Below, piece after piece: positions 1 to 10,245 of a stretch of DNA of 64,000 nt. The notes beneath the pieces were generated by a model. It saw nothing but the letters and a program-made list of their open reading frames with translations, was not told the origin of the DNA and searched no databases. The DNA is from Rhabdophis nuchalis. Taxonomy: Eukaryota > Chordata > Lepidosauria > Squamata > Natricidae. Both the position numbers and the translations under genes were made by a program. Every line of letters begins with the position of its first letter. The stretch's first letter is position 1. The stretch is from assembly GCA_039707465.1 (NCBI GenBank), contig CM077648.1, forward strand, positions 27,221,119 to 27,285,118, given 5' to 3'.

Positions 1-158
1 TAACATTGTGTGGCTATTGAACTTTTATTTTTTGCAAGACGTTTCTTCCTAAGGTCCCTTTAGTTCAAGGGTAAGAAATTCAAGTTGCACTCAATGTTTG
101 AGGATTATGTTTGGGATTGCATTCTAAGAAATTCTGAGTGGAGCCAGGCCAAAACCTA

Positions 159-366
159 AATTTAAATTAATTTAATTTAATTAAATTAAATTTAATTAAA
201 AGGGTACTTAGTTGAACCTCTCCAGTCATATGTTTAATATTTCATCCATTTTGTCACATTAAAAATGGTGACTTAGCAATATCTTTTAAAAATCTGATTG
301 TATTGTACCCAATACAATACTTTGTACCCAATACCCAATACTTTGTACCCAATACCCAATACTTTG
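159..366. repeat. A/T low-complexity run and short 21-bp tandem repeat
   Basis: Positions 159-200 are built only from short A and T runs. Positions 308-366 hold about three imperfect copies of a 21-bp unit containing 'tacccaatacccaatac'. Nothing coding is visible. Confidence 0.7.
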
Positions 367-518
367 TTTTTGCATGCAAACAAAGAACCCAAAAAATGTT
401 TCTTCTTAAGTGATGGTGATTGAATGTGTAGAAACAAATCCACTTTTAATCTTTGTTTTGGCTTATAATTTTTCAGGGTCTTGCATTGCAGTTGAATTTG
501 AAGTATTTACCCATGTAC

Positions 519-846
519 CAGTGGTGGGTTGCAGGCGGTACGCCCCGGTGCAGACGTACCGGAGCCTAACCGGAGCACTGGGTACCGTTTTGGTACAGTG
601 CTCTGGAGGGCTCACCCCTTCGCCCAAGCTCCTTACCTGTGTTTTAAAGCTTTTGGCGCTTCCGTGCACGCTCATGGTGCGTACAGCGCCTGCACAACAC
701 TCCGCTGAGCAACTGGAGCATCGCAGAGGCTTGCGGAAGCATCGTTTGCAGCTACAATGCATGCGTGTGCCGTGCACGTCCATGTGGGCGACACTGGGCC
801 CGTTGCAACCGTACCAGTTGGAATGGGATCCAGCATCCCACCACTG
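519..846. mobile_element. hAT-type non-autonomous DNA transposon (GC-rich MITE)
   Basis: The element starts CAGTGGTGGG and ends CCCACCACTG, a 10-bp perfect terminal inverted repeat. It is flanked by an exact 8-bp duplication CCATGTAC (511-518 and 847-854), the hallmark of hAT transposition. The 328-bp interior is much richer in G+C and CpG than the surrounding DNA. No transposase is encoded, so it must have been moved in trans. Open frames across it on both strands reflect composition and are not genes. Confidence 0.88.
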
Positions 847-854
847 CCATGTAC

Positions 855-3684
855 CTGTTTCTTTTTATTTCCATTTATTTTATTGATTGATTGAACTTGT
901 GAATTGGCAAACTTTTCAGGCAATTTGCATAAGCACAAAAAGAAAAACATAATCCATTCTAATTAAATATAATTTATAAACAAAAGAAAGGCCATCCACA
1001 AATGTAGGTTGCCATAGCAAAGGCTAAAATATGAAAAGCAACAAGTATTCCAAAAGCTTTAAAAAAAAGTCTGCGGAGGAGATATCATTGTACAGGTGGA
1101 TGGTGTGCATGTGTAAACATGACACAATATGTATAATAAGTTTATTAAAAAAATCCTATTCTGAACCTGCTACAATTGCACTTTATGATCATGCTTCTGT
1201 TAATAATGTACCAAGCGAAATAACTAGAACAGGCTGCCATATTTATTTGAATCATTCAAACGTTCTCATTTAATGTTATATCAATTTTCCTACTTTGCAA
1301 TTCCTTTAGAAAAGCACCATTTCTGAGTGTGTACATAACCCTGGGTATAATAAGATAACTATGGCATACAACTCACTGAAACATTTCCTGTGCTGGAAAA
1401 AAAAAACCTGATGATTTGGGCAGCGAGATTCTCCATGTTACAACCCAAGCCAGGGGAAAGGGTGGGGGGGAGAATGGGTTTTCCATATAAACTCAATAGC
1501 TCTTCATTGGTTAGTTAATTTTTCAATGGCTCTTGTCAGTTGGGGTTTCCAGTGCAAATTCTATTACACTTTGCTGACCTAGAAACAACCTGGGCCAGTG
1601 GGATACTTTTAAACCAATTAGCTGTCACACTGGGAAAATACTGTTGTGCATATTTCTAGTGCTGTTTCAAATTATAACTTGAGGGAATTGCATTCGACTT
1701 ACAAGACAGACTTCCTTCAACTTCTACAGAATGCAGTGAATATGATACTTTTAAGTTTTGTTCCCAGCTGTGAAACAAAAATGATGTCAATGTAATTCCT
1801 GTTTTATAAATACATTTTAGTATTCTGTATATACTCCCAACGGATTTGGCACACATGCCTTTGAAAATGAGACTTCAGTTAGAACTCTAATTTTCCAACT
1901 ATTGTCTTTTCCTAAACATGGAAACCACGGGTATATTGAAGAAATTTAGGTTCAAGTTAGAGTTTTGTAATGTACAACTATTAAATAAAAGGATGTAAAG
2001 TTATATTGTTTAAAATTCAAAAGAAACACATTGGAAATACTAGGAAGCAGTACTTCAAAGAATTGACAGTTGAAAAATAAGAATAGCATTTAATATAGTC
2101 CATAAGGAAAGCAATAGGAAAACTGTTTCTAGAAAACAACAAAGATTTCTTTATTAGAAAACCATGGAAGATGCTACTCGAGAATACTTAATAAACAGGA
2201 AAGAATTTGGACCTGATCTTACACATTTGGTTATCACAATGTTGGATTGGCTGATTCTTTGATGAAAATACCCAGAACAATTTGTATATTTTATGAAATC
2301 TAACCAACACACATGGGGCTGATTAAGTTATAAATATATTTTAATTGCTAAAAGATATGTATGAATACTGTAACTTGCCAAGCCAAGGAAACATTTCAAT
2401 AGTAGTTAGCGAAGAACTAACCTCGTAAGTCATTACAAGGGTAAGTAGGAGGTGGGGTGCAAAAAACCCCAAAATTTCTGGATTGTCAAAAATACACGGA
2501 TGTTGTGGCTGTATATCACAAAGCAGTGATTTTTTGTCATTTCCTAAGGCTCATTTGGGCTTAATCAGGTTTGGTTTGAAGGATGATTATTGTCACAGAT
2601 AACCTTTATTAGGGGGTACTGTAATGAATTATCAAAATCTGGATGACCCCTAGATGATAGCAAAGAGTTTCTGTATCTCTCTTCTGCCATCTACTGGTCA
2701 CTAAATGTGTGCCAACTTTTGTTAAGATACGTTCGTCCCAACCTTTCTTAGAGAAAGATAGAGTGCAATCCTAGTTCTAATTTGTCAATGGTCTTATTTT
2801 TTGTTGTTCAGCATACCTTGTTAAAATAACTCTGTGGACTAGAGTTGAATTCTTCCCGGATCATTTGACTTCCACTCTACTTGAAGGCTCTCATTCAGAC
2901 AGTAGCACAGGAGTTGAAGTAATTGAGATGGAAAAATAGAATTATTCTTCGGGTAGCACTACTGTGTAAACATGGAGCAGGTGCCTTCTAATCTCAAGAC
3001 AATAGTGGTTCAAAGTCTACTGATTTGAAAGGATGGCATAAAAAAAAAAGAATTTAAACCCTAAGGACTGACATATGCCAACCTCTCTCTATATTTATAT
3101 ATACATATATACAAACATGTGCATGCACATGTACATTCATCTACATATAATATACAAAAATCAAGGGATGTATCTGCGTCTGTATCTATTTCTGCCTTGA
3201 TTTCTGATGTCTACATAGCTTCTGCATATATTATACAGTTGTCTGTAATAAAGCAGCTTAGCTGGCCGTGTCATATTTGTGAAGCTTCTGCTATTAGTTA
3301 ATTAAAGTGCTATTGCGTTTTTTTCACAGTGTATATTTATTTCCAAGACTGTGTAAAATCTGACACACATTGGAAACATTGTTCAGCTGTCAAGCATTTT
3401 TCCTGCTCCACCCTACAAGTTTCAGTTTGAGTTTGATCCATTATGCTCTAATATTTATAAGGAGTAGCTAGCTGGGTGAGAGATCACCCAGCAATTTGAA
3501 GTAAGCTTTAAATCTCTTTAACAGCAGATTAAGATAAAGCTCTGAAGATGCTGTTCTGCAATCTGGAGCCAGTAATATGCTCCAAAATATTGAAGCTGAA
3601 TCCTGACTAAAGCAGAAGCATAATACTTGGTGGTCGCTAACCAGTTCTATCTTGGCTAGTACTCTCTTAAAGGAGACTAGTATT
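855..3684. other. AT-rich unique DNA, nothing recognised
   Basis: This is AT-rich sequence with homopolymer A/T runs and a few small frames of 60-80 codons that lack codon structure or recognisable motifs. I see no exon, RNA gene or clear repeat boundary. Confidence 0.5.
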
Positions 3685-3757
3685 TTAGCTTTGCTGGGTG
3701 AGGAATTCTGGGAGTTGAAGTCCACAAGTTGTAAAATTGCCAAGGTTGGAGACTCCT
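3685..3757. mobile_element. Half of a palindromic hAT MITE
   Basis: The stretch 'ggaattctgggagttgaagt' followed by 'gccaaggttggagactcctg' is the right half of the palindromic family seen whole at 16989-17202 and 20033-20206. The left half is missing or unrecognisable here. Confidence 0.7.
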
Positions 3758-4150
3758 GGAGATCTAACACTGTGTCTAGAAGCCTGAGTGAATCTGAGAT
3801 TTTTATCAGTAATTGTCAATATTCTGTTTAGTCTGTTTTATCATTTGATATAACATTCTGTCTTCCCTTGAAAATAGTTAAGACGTTATACTGTAATGCA
3901 AAATTTGTTAGCTGGTGCCAATACATATTAGTTTTAATTTTAATTTGTTGTCTATTCCTTACTTAGCAAAAATTAGACATTTATATTTAAACTACTTACC
4001 ATTAACATTGTAAATGACTAAACGCTCCAAATATCTGAAATAGTGTCACCTTTCATAATTATCTGCTACGATAATCAGACGATAGTTTACTATATTTTAG
4101 ATAAGAAAATAGCACTTCCTACCTACAAGAAATTACAAATACTAAATGAA

Positions 4151-4151
4151 C

Positions 4152-4226
<75 letters not shown>

Positions 4227-4230
4227 TTTT
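4151..4230 (+). repeat. (TTTA)n microsatellite
   Basis: About 19 uninterrupted copies of TTTA. It sits exactly at the 3' tail of the reversed L2-like LINE fragment that follows, so it probably grew from the element's own A-rich tail. Confidence 0.95.
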
Positions 4231-4530
4231 TCGTATTTATAAGCCACACCCATCTCACCACAAAGGGACTCGGGGCGGCGCACAGGGAATATAAAATATA
4301 AATATACATATATACAAGAATATAAACATTCTTAAAACTAAATTAAATTAAACCCACCCTGCGCTAAAACCATTTAAAAATCCCTAAATTAAAACTTTGG
4401 TCAACTAAAAAGCAGTACAGTGTCGAGTAAAATCATGCTTATTGGAAGAAGTGCGTTTTTAAACGCTGGCGGAACAGGCGGAGGTCTGAGATGACACGGA
4501 ATTCAGGAGGTAGGGCGTTATTTTGGTAGC
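4231..4530 (-). mobile_element. L2-like LINE 3' end, 5'-truncated
   Basis: Read on the minus strand it contains a decayed version of the segment present at 36000-36370 and 50862-51335: the end of the reverse-transcriptase frame, a 3' UTR with a 'gccccgagtccct'-like block, and a TAAA tail. Landmarks here are 'gggactcggggcggcgcaca' near 4265 and the 'ggcggaggtctgagatgac' region near 4478. The frame is broken. Confidence 0.7.
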
Positions 4531-5469
4531 CCTTTAACCATGGAATACTAAAAGGATTAAATTAGCATTGTTTCATTTAACTATTTTTTTAAAAAAAACA
4601 CCTTAAATTTTCAAACATGAATCTATATTTTAAAATGGGTTGACAATGCCTTATTTCAATTTTTTTATTTTCTGTCCACATTTGCACTGAATATTTAACT
4701 GAAATAGGCAACAATAGGCAAGGAATAGCTTGCAATTTTATAAAATAAAACTAACATACCAATTTCTAAAAGAAATAATTACAGAACATGGAAGTATTTC
4801 TTCCATATTAAAGACAGCTGGATGGTCTTACTTGTACTGTATCTTAATTGCATTTTGACCTTATGGTATTAGTTATCTAGTAAAACCTACTAAATATGAC
4901 AGAACTTTTAAAAATGGAACCACGGCTGACAACCAGAAAGCCAGGTTTGTCCTAATCCAGATGTCTTGTATAAGTTTCTGTTATATAGAGACATTGACAA
5001 GACCTTTTCAACTAAAGGGATCTTTGCTGACAGCGTGCCCATCCCATATATTAAACGAGATAAAAGAACCTAAAAACCAGTACTCCAACTAATTAATTTT
5101 TGGATGATTTTTTTTTGAAATTTTGAATTTTGAAATTCTCCTACATAAGCAAGTTGATGAATCTATTAAAAACAATCCTCTTTGTGGAAGATTATCAGAT
5201 TGAGGCTGATGGAAGGGTCAAACACGTCATAAGTCATGAATCCCTGAACACGCACAAGAGATCTAGGTCCAGCCCACCTTGAATGCCTCTATTACATCCT
5301 GCACATTTCCCATAATGGCTAGTTAGTCAGATTTTTGTAGAGCATTTAAGCTTATAATAAATTGTTATACTCATTTGAACTGCCTGACTCTCCCAATTTC
5401 CCTGGCACTTGACAATCATGGGCGGGCCTAGCTGAATGTCAAAGCAAACCTGTTCGCTCCCAGCTGATA

Positions 5470-5523
5470 GTCGGAGTTACCAGTTCACCCAAACCGGTCC
5501 AAACCAGTAGAATCTCACCCATG
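5470..5523. mobile_element. hAT MITE end fragment
   Basis: The text 'aaaccggtccaaaccagtag' followed by 'aatctcaccc' resembles the terminal part of the 'accggt' hAT family seen at 7687-7865 and 24519-25117. Only one end is visible and no duplication could be paired. Confidence 0.4.
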
Positions 5524-5570
5524 CCTTCATCTATGTTCTGTTTTTAAAAGTTAGGAAAGATACTCTAAAA

Positions 5571-5924
5571 CAGGGATCCCCAACCTTTTTTGCACCAGGG
5601 ACCGGTTTGATTTTAAAGAAAATTCTGCGGACCGGCTGGTGTAGAGGAGGAGCGGGAGGGAGGGGGAACAGGCAGCCCATGTGCATGTGGGGGGAGGGGG
5701 AACAGGCGGTGCATGTGCATGCGCACGTGGGGGGAGTCGGCTCACTTGGCCCTCTAGGGTCTCCAATGGTGCGAACGGCCGCGCCTGCGCTCTCCCGCAT
5801 CCGGCGCACGCTCTGTCCAGGGGACTGCCCCCTCCTGCCTCCTCCTCCTCTCCAGCCTTGCAGTCCGGTTCCTATCAAGCCACGGACCGGCACTGGTCCA
5901 CGGCCCGGGGGTTGGGGACCTCTG
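5571..5924. mobile_element. hAT-type MITE with CAGGGATCCCCAACC ends
   Basis: The left end CAGGGATCCCCAACC pairs with the right end GGTTGGGGACCTCTG. The flanking 8-mers ctctaaaa (5563-5570) and ctctaaat (5925-5932) match at 7 of 8 bases, as expected for an old hAT target duplication. The interior is G+C-rich and contains two copies of a 'gtgcatgtg..ggggg' block. The overlapping open frames on both strands (about 5531-5986) are compositional. Confidence 0.85.
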
Positions 5925-6429
5925 CTCTAAATGTACTCGGTGATATTTTTTTTGAAATAATAATTTTGGTGCCTAGGAGTGTTTGATTGATATAGTGAGG
6001 ATAAATTAAGGCGCTAAGGATGAAGGATATATTTTAGAATTCAACATTCCTGATTTTTGAATGTCTAGTGCTCTTCATTTCTCCCCACACACAAACATAC
6101 ATTTTGTCCTGTAGATTGAATTTCAAACTGTCATCCAATTTAAAATTAATGGAATGGAGGAAAATTATCTACCTATATCTACACATGTCAGTTTGCTAAA
6201 GCCCAGTAAAATAGCATTAGGAATATCTTTATTTCTCTTGGCATTCAGATAATGAAAAAGAAATAAAAAGACTCATAGGTCTGTGATAGAATGCATCAGT
6301 GAGAAAAGCTCATATCTAGAGTAGAAGAAAAAACAACCAGCTTCCTAATAATGAATTCAGTTAGTGCTTGATTTACGGCAAATAAAATTTATAAATAAAT
6401 ACATTTACAGCTGCAATAGAGTCTGTAAA

Positions 6430-6665
6430 TTCCAACATAAACCATGATGGTTGTAAGTTGAGACACCTATGTGACAGATCCAATTTTATGACTTATTTTG
6501 GGGTGGTTGTTAAGTGAACATTCTGGTTGCTAAGAAAATCCATTAATTTTTATGGGTTTTTTTTTTTTTTTTTGCTGACAACTGTCTGAAAAGGCTAGAA
6601 ACAGGCAAAAAATGCAAATGGCAGTCAACACAGCAACTGGCTGTAAAGGTGAGCCAATTGCCAAG
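6430..6665. mobile_element. Degenerate MITE of the 'ttgttaagtgaa' family
   Basis: Scattered matches such as 'ggttgttaagtgaac' and 'gttgtaagttgaga' relate it to the MITE at 47614-50413. Ends cannot be placed. Confidence 0.45.
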
Positions 6666-6691
6666 TGCTCAAAATGCAGCAATCATGTTAC

Positions 6692-6693
<2 letters not shown>

Positions 6694-6726
<33 letters not shown>
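6694..6726 (+). repeat. (GT)n microsatellite
   Basis: About 16 GT dinucleotides in a row. Confidence 0.95.
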
Positions 6727-6728
<2 letters not shown>

Positions 6729-6974
6729 ACCCTAAGAACTCTGAAACTGGTAGTTTTGGGAGGCTTCATTTTAACTTTGAAAGATCTGTAAGTGACAGGT
6801 TGATAATGAAGGGATACTTGCTGTACTGGGTGCTGATTTCCTTGTTTTAAATACTCACACTTTGCACCACAATTTGTTAGGAAAAACAAAACGTATAGCC
6901 ATCCCTCTGAAACAATTATATCATTTTTATTTACCTCCCAAAAAGCTTGGTAGAGCACCCATCTTGGATAACAG

Positions 6975-7545
6975 CAAGGAACTGAAAAGTTACAACAGCA
7001 CCGAAAAAAGTGACTTATGACCATTTTTCACATTTAAAAGTTTTGTAGTGTCCCCATGATCGTGCGATCAAAATTTAGATACCGTATTTATTCGAGTATA
7101 ACGCGCAAAATTTTCTACCAAAAAAAGAAATCAAAGTTTGGTGCGCGTTATAAACGAGGGCTGGGGTACGCGAGGGCGAAAAAAACCCCAACGTCCCCTT
7201 GTTGCGTACAGTGGGCGGCCCGAACTGGGGGTGAGAATTCCAACAATGCTTGGTCAGAGCTGAGAAACAAAATTTTATACCGATTTTTAATCGAAAATTA
7301 GGGGTGCGCGTTATACACGTGTGCGCGTTATACTCGAATAAATACGGTACTTGGCAATTGATTCCTACTTACAACCGCTGCTGTGTCCCATATCACCTTT
7401 TGACAAAGAAAATCAATGGGGAAGCCAAATTCACTTAACAACCAGGTTACTAACTTATCAGCTGCAGTGATTCACTTAACCACTGTGGCAAGTAAGGACG
7501 TAAAATGGAGCAAAACACACTAAACAAGTGTCTTACTCAACAGTA
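6975..7545 (-). mobile_element. Mariner-type MITE, interrupted by a second MITE
   Basis: The pieces 6975-7079 and 7350-7545 together read, in reverse, as a degraded copy of the family whose clean ends are at 47614 and 50413. Landmarks are 'acaacagcaccgaaaaaagt', 'gacttatgaccatttttcac' and 'ttcacttaacaaccaggtta'. The two parts are contiguous in the family, so 7080-7349 inserted into it later. Confidence 0.75.
7080..7349. mobile_element. MITE with long TIRs (TACCGTATTTATTCGAG)
   Basis: The 5' end taccgtatttattcgagtat is an inverted match of the 3' end atactcgaataaatacggta, and the inverted repeat continues through 'aacgcgc' for a total of about 27 bp. The ends carry TA, consistent with a mariner/Tc1-type TA duplication. 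The interior repeats the 'gcgcgttata' motif. It lies inside the MITE at 6975-7545. Confidence 0.88.
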
Positions 7546-7686
7546 AGGGTCGTTTTTCAAAAGCCGAACTTCCTAACTTTCATAGTTTATTATGAGACGG
7601 ATTCTATAAGATGTATTTCTCCTTTACATGAAGTTTTCATAATTTTAAACTGGCATTTAAGATATAGTGGCACCATATGTAGAAGA

Positions 7687-7865
7687 CAGGGTTGGTATTC
7701 ACTTACTTTCCCTACCGGTTCTCAAATGTGAGCATGCATGCATCCACACATGCACTTGGCCTTCCGCGCATGCACTTTGATCACATACGTGGCTTCAAAA
7801 GATGCTGAAGTAGAGCCGGGGTGGGTAGAGGCAAACTGGTCCAAACTGGCTGAATATCACCTCTG
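7687..7865. mobile_element. Short hAT-type MITE ('accggtt' family)
   Basis: The left end cagggttggtattca and right end tgaatatcacctctg form an imperfect inverted repeat. The flanking 8-mers gtagaaga (7679-7686) and gtagaagg (7866-7873) match at 7 of 8. The 179-bp body is non-coding. Confidence 0.82.
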
Positions 7866-7995
7866 GTAGAAGGCTGTGCCATTATGTTAACTTCTCCAGT
7901 TAAATCAGTAGAATTCTCAACTTCCTATTACAGGTTTCAAATAGCAATACAATAGATTGCAATCCATAAGTCCAGCAGAAAGCAAGAAGTGACTA

Positions 7996-8236
7996 CTGTG
8001 TTTCCCCAAAAATAAGACAGGGTTTTATTTTCTTTTGGCCCCCCCGAAATAAGCACTTGGCCTTATGTTTGGGGAGATCTTATTATTTTTGAGGTGCAGG
8101 AGGCGGCGAGCATGGTCACCTAATGGCTGCTGCTGTGTCGCAATATTTTCAGGGAGGGCTTATTTTCGGGGGTCATGCGGTCAAAAACACAATTGGGCTT
8201 ATTATCTAGGGAGGTCTTATTTTCAGAGAAACAGGG
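7996..8236. mobile_element. Mariner-type MITE ('tgtttccccaaaaataagac')
   Basis: The left end ctgtgtttccccaaaaataa and the right end ttattttcagagaaacaggg are imperfect inverted repeats bounded by TA at 7994-7995 and 8237-8238. The interior contains several 'gggcttatt'/'gtcttattttc' blocks in both orientations. The short open frame over it is not a gene. Confidence 0.8.
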
Positions 8237-8239
8237 TAT

Positions 8240-8980
8240 TAAAGGAACTTTGTGCTTTCAAACTAAAAAAGCAAAGCTAAAAATGTTTGTAGTGTTTTTT
8301 CTACTTTTCCTGTTGAATACTTTCCCTGTCTTCCATTCTGGTATTCATCCACTCTAAACTTCGTATTTGTTTTCATTCATAGTACTTTAACATTTCCATT
8401 TTTTCCAGTTTTCCAATGATTTAGAGAAACAAGGCACTTTCCTGCCAAAATTACAGTATTCCCTTAGGGCTAATAGTTCAGTGCTGCTACAATATTCAGA
8501 CAACAGACCTGCCTGTATGAATGTTTCAACCTCAGCGAAGCAACTTATTTCTTTCCTGTTTTATGACAGACTGGCTCTGTTTATATTTTTTATATTCATG
8601 GCCAGTTTGTTCATTTATTTCTCTATGATACCCTGAATGTTCTCCATGGTACCCCAAGGTTTAAATGTAACTTTTCCAGCATTGTGACGTCACCCAGTTA
8701 TATTTCAAGTTATTATTACACGGCTACAAGCTGTACTGCTTTTCTGAACCATTGTTTTCGCATTATTTTTCTTGAAAAAAACTGTTTTATAACCCAGTAA
8801 AAAGAACCGAATGTTGTCTTCATTGAGATATCTGAAATCTGAAGGATTAAATTCATAGACAGTCATTGTCTCATAAATGGCATATTGCTGTAATCTGTGT
8901 TCATCCTGCGGATTATTACCGCAAAGTGAAAGCGTATAGGAATTTCTGATTTAATTTTTTTGCAACATTTAGTAATAACA
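8240..8980. other. AT-rich unique DNA, nothing recognised
   Basis: No repeat boundary, exon-like frame or structured RNA was recognised in this interval. Confidence 0.5.
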
Positions 8981-8982
8981 AA

Positions 8983-9720
8983 GAATAGAATAGAAATCTT
9001 TATTGGCCAAGCATGGTTGGACACACAAGGAATTTGTCTTTGGTGTATTTGCTCTCAGTGTACATAAAGCAATATAAAATGCATTTATAAAGAATCATAA
9101 GATACAACCACTTAGTGATAGTCATAGGTTACCTATAAGCAATCAAATTGTACTAGGAACATAAAGCAATATAAATTGTAAAGATACAAGCAACATAGTT
9201 ATAGTCATAAGTGGGAAGACATATGTACTAAAAAGGAAGAGAAGTATAATAGTAATACAGTTTTATAAATAATTTGACAGTGTTGTAGGAATTAGTTGTT
9301 TAGCAGAGTGATGGCATAAGCTTCAAGAGTCCAACTGAGGGAGAGGAGGAGTCAGTGTCCCGTCCACACAACGTGAGGTCTCGATGGTCCGAGACCTCCG
9401 TTGATACTTTTGCCATGGATCGGTCCGTTTGTACCTAAACTGTCTCGGAGGGACGGCGACTGAGAAGATGAAGCCTTGCTGGTCACAGGGACATCACAAA
9501 ATCTCTGTTTACCCCAAGGGGAGCAATTCTACTCGGTGGCAAACAGGCAGCCCCAGGCTGACAAAGACGGGGACGGCTCCGGAAGGAAGCTGATTTGTAT
9601 TTCTGTTTAATTAAAAATTAAAAAAAACCTTTTTATTTAAAAAAAAGAGTCCAACTGAGAAAAATCATTTTCAAGCCACTAATAAACAGTTTGTAGGAAC
9701 ATGAGGAATAACAGTGATTA
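8983..9720 (-). mobile_element. L3/CR1-like LINE 3' end with (AGAAT)-type tail
   Basis: The plus strand begins 'agaatagaatagaaatcttt' and continues 'attggccaagcatggttgga' and 'acacacaaggaatttgtctt'. I recognise this as the 3' end of the L3-like CR1 LINE that is very common in snakes, here reversed. Its pentamer tail is known to seed microsatellites. The LINE is split by a retroposon at 9340-9644 and becomes unrecognisable after about 9700. No intact frame remains. Confidence 0.7.
9340..9644 (+). mobile_element. Short polyadenylated retroposon, family unknown
   Basis: A 15-bp exact duplication aagagtccaactgag (9325-9339 and 9645-9659) flanks this insert, which ends in A-rich DNA ('aaaaattaaaaaaaacc' then a terminal A run). 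That is the signature of L1-type target-primed retroposition. The first 240 bp are G+C-rich, with 'gacggcgactgagaagatga' and 'gacggggacggctccggaag'. There is no clear A/B box and no open frame. It could be a 5'-UTR-derived L1 deletion product, a novel SINE or a retrocopied non-coding RNA. I cannot tell which. Confidence 0.75.
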
Positions 9721-9949
9721 AAAATATGAGATACTGATGTTCAAACTTCTCCTTGGAAGAATGTCCTTAGGGATTATTTTCAATATTTTGGGATGAAAAT
9801 CTTTAAAAGTAAGAATAAAAACAGATAAGAAAATCTCATGATATGTCACTATTGCTACAAATCATAGAACCGTCACAACAGTTGTAATGGAGAGAAGGAC
9901 AGCTAGTGACAATTACACCTCCCAGCTCAACTCAACTTTCGGCTTTACT

Positions 9950-10237
9950 CAATAGGATTCAAAAATTTTTACTACCGCTTTGTGGGCATGGCTTTGTGGG
10001 CATGGCTTTGTGGGCATGGCTTTGTGAGCGTAGCAGGGGAAAGATCCCCATTTCTTTCCTAACCCACTAACCTGCCTTCCAGCTCCGTTCTCCTGTTCAG
10101 GGCAACAAAAGAAGATCGGGTGGGAGACTGGGAGGCAGCGGGGACAAAGCCAGCCTATTTTCTGATTCTCCAAACTACTCAAAATTTCCGCTACTGGTTC
10201 CCCAGAACTTGTCATAACTGGCTGAATACCAACTCTG
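9950..10237. mobile_element. hAT-type MITE with a 16-bp tandem repeat inside
   Basis: The right end 'gaataccaactctg' and the degenerate left end 'caataggattcaa' are flanked by gctttact (9942-9949) and gctttatt (10238-10245), 7 of 8 identical. Near the left end 'ggctttgtgggcat' is repeated in tandem at 9977-10030. Non-coding. Confidence 0.8.
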
Positions 10238-10245
10238 GCTTTATT

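Noticed and set aside
410..950. Overlapping frames of 92-158 codons on both strands
   Set aside because: They lie over a G+C-rich hAT MITE with exact 8-bp duplications. CpG richness lowers stop frequency.
5531..5986. Frames of 70-120 codons in three phases
   Set aside because: Same cause: a G+C-rich hAT MITE (5571-5924).
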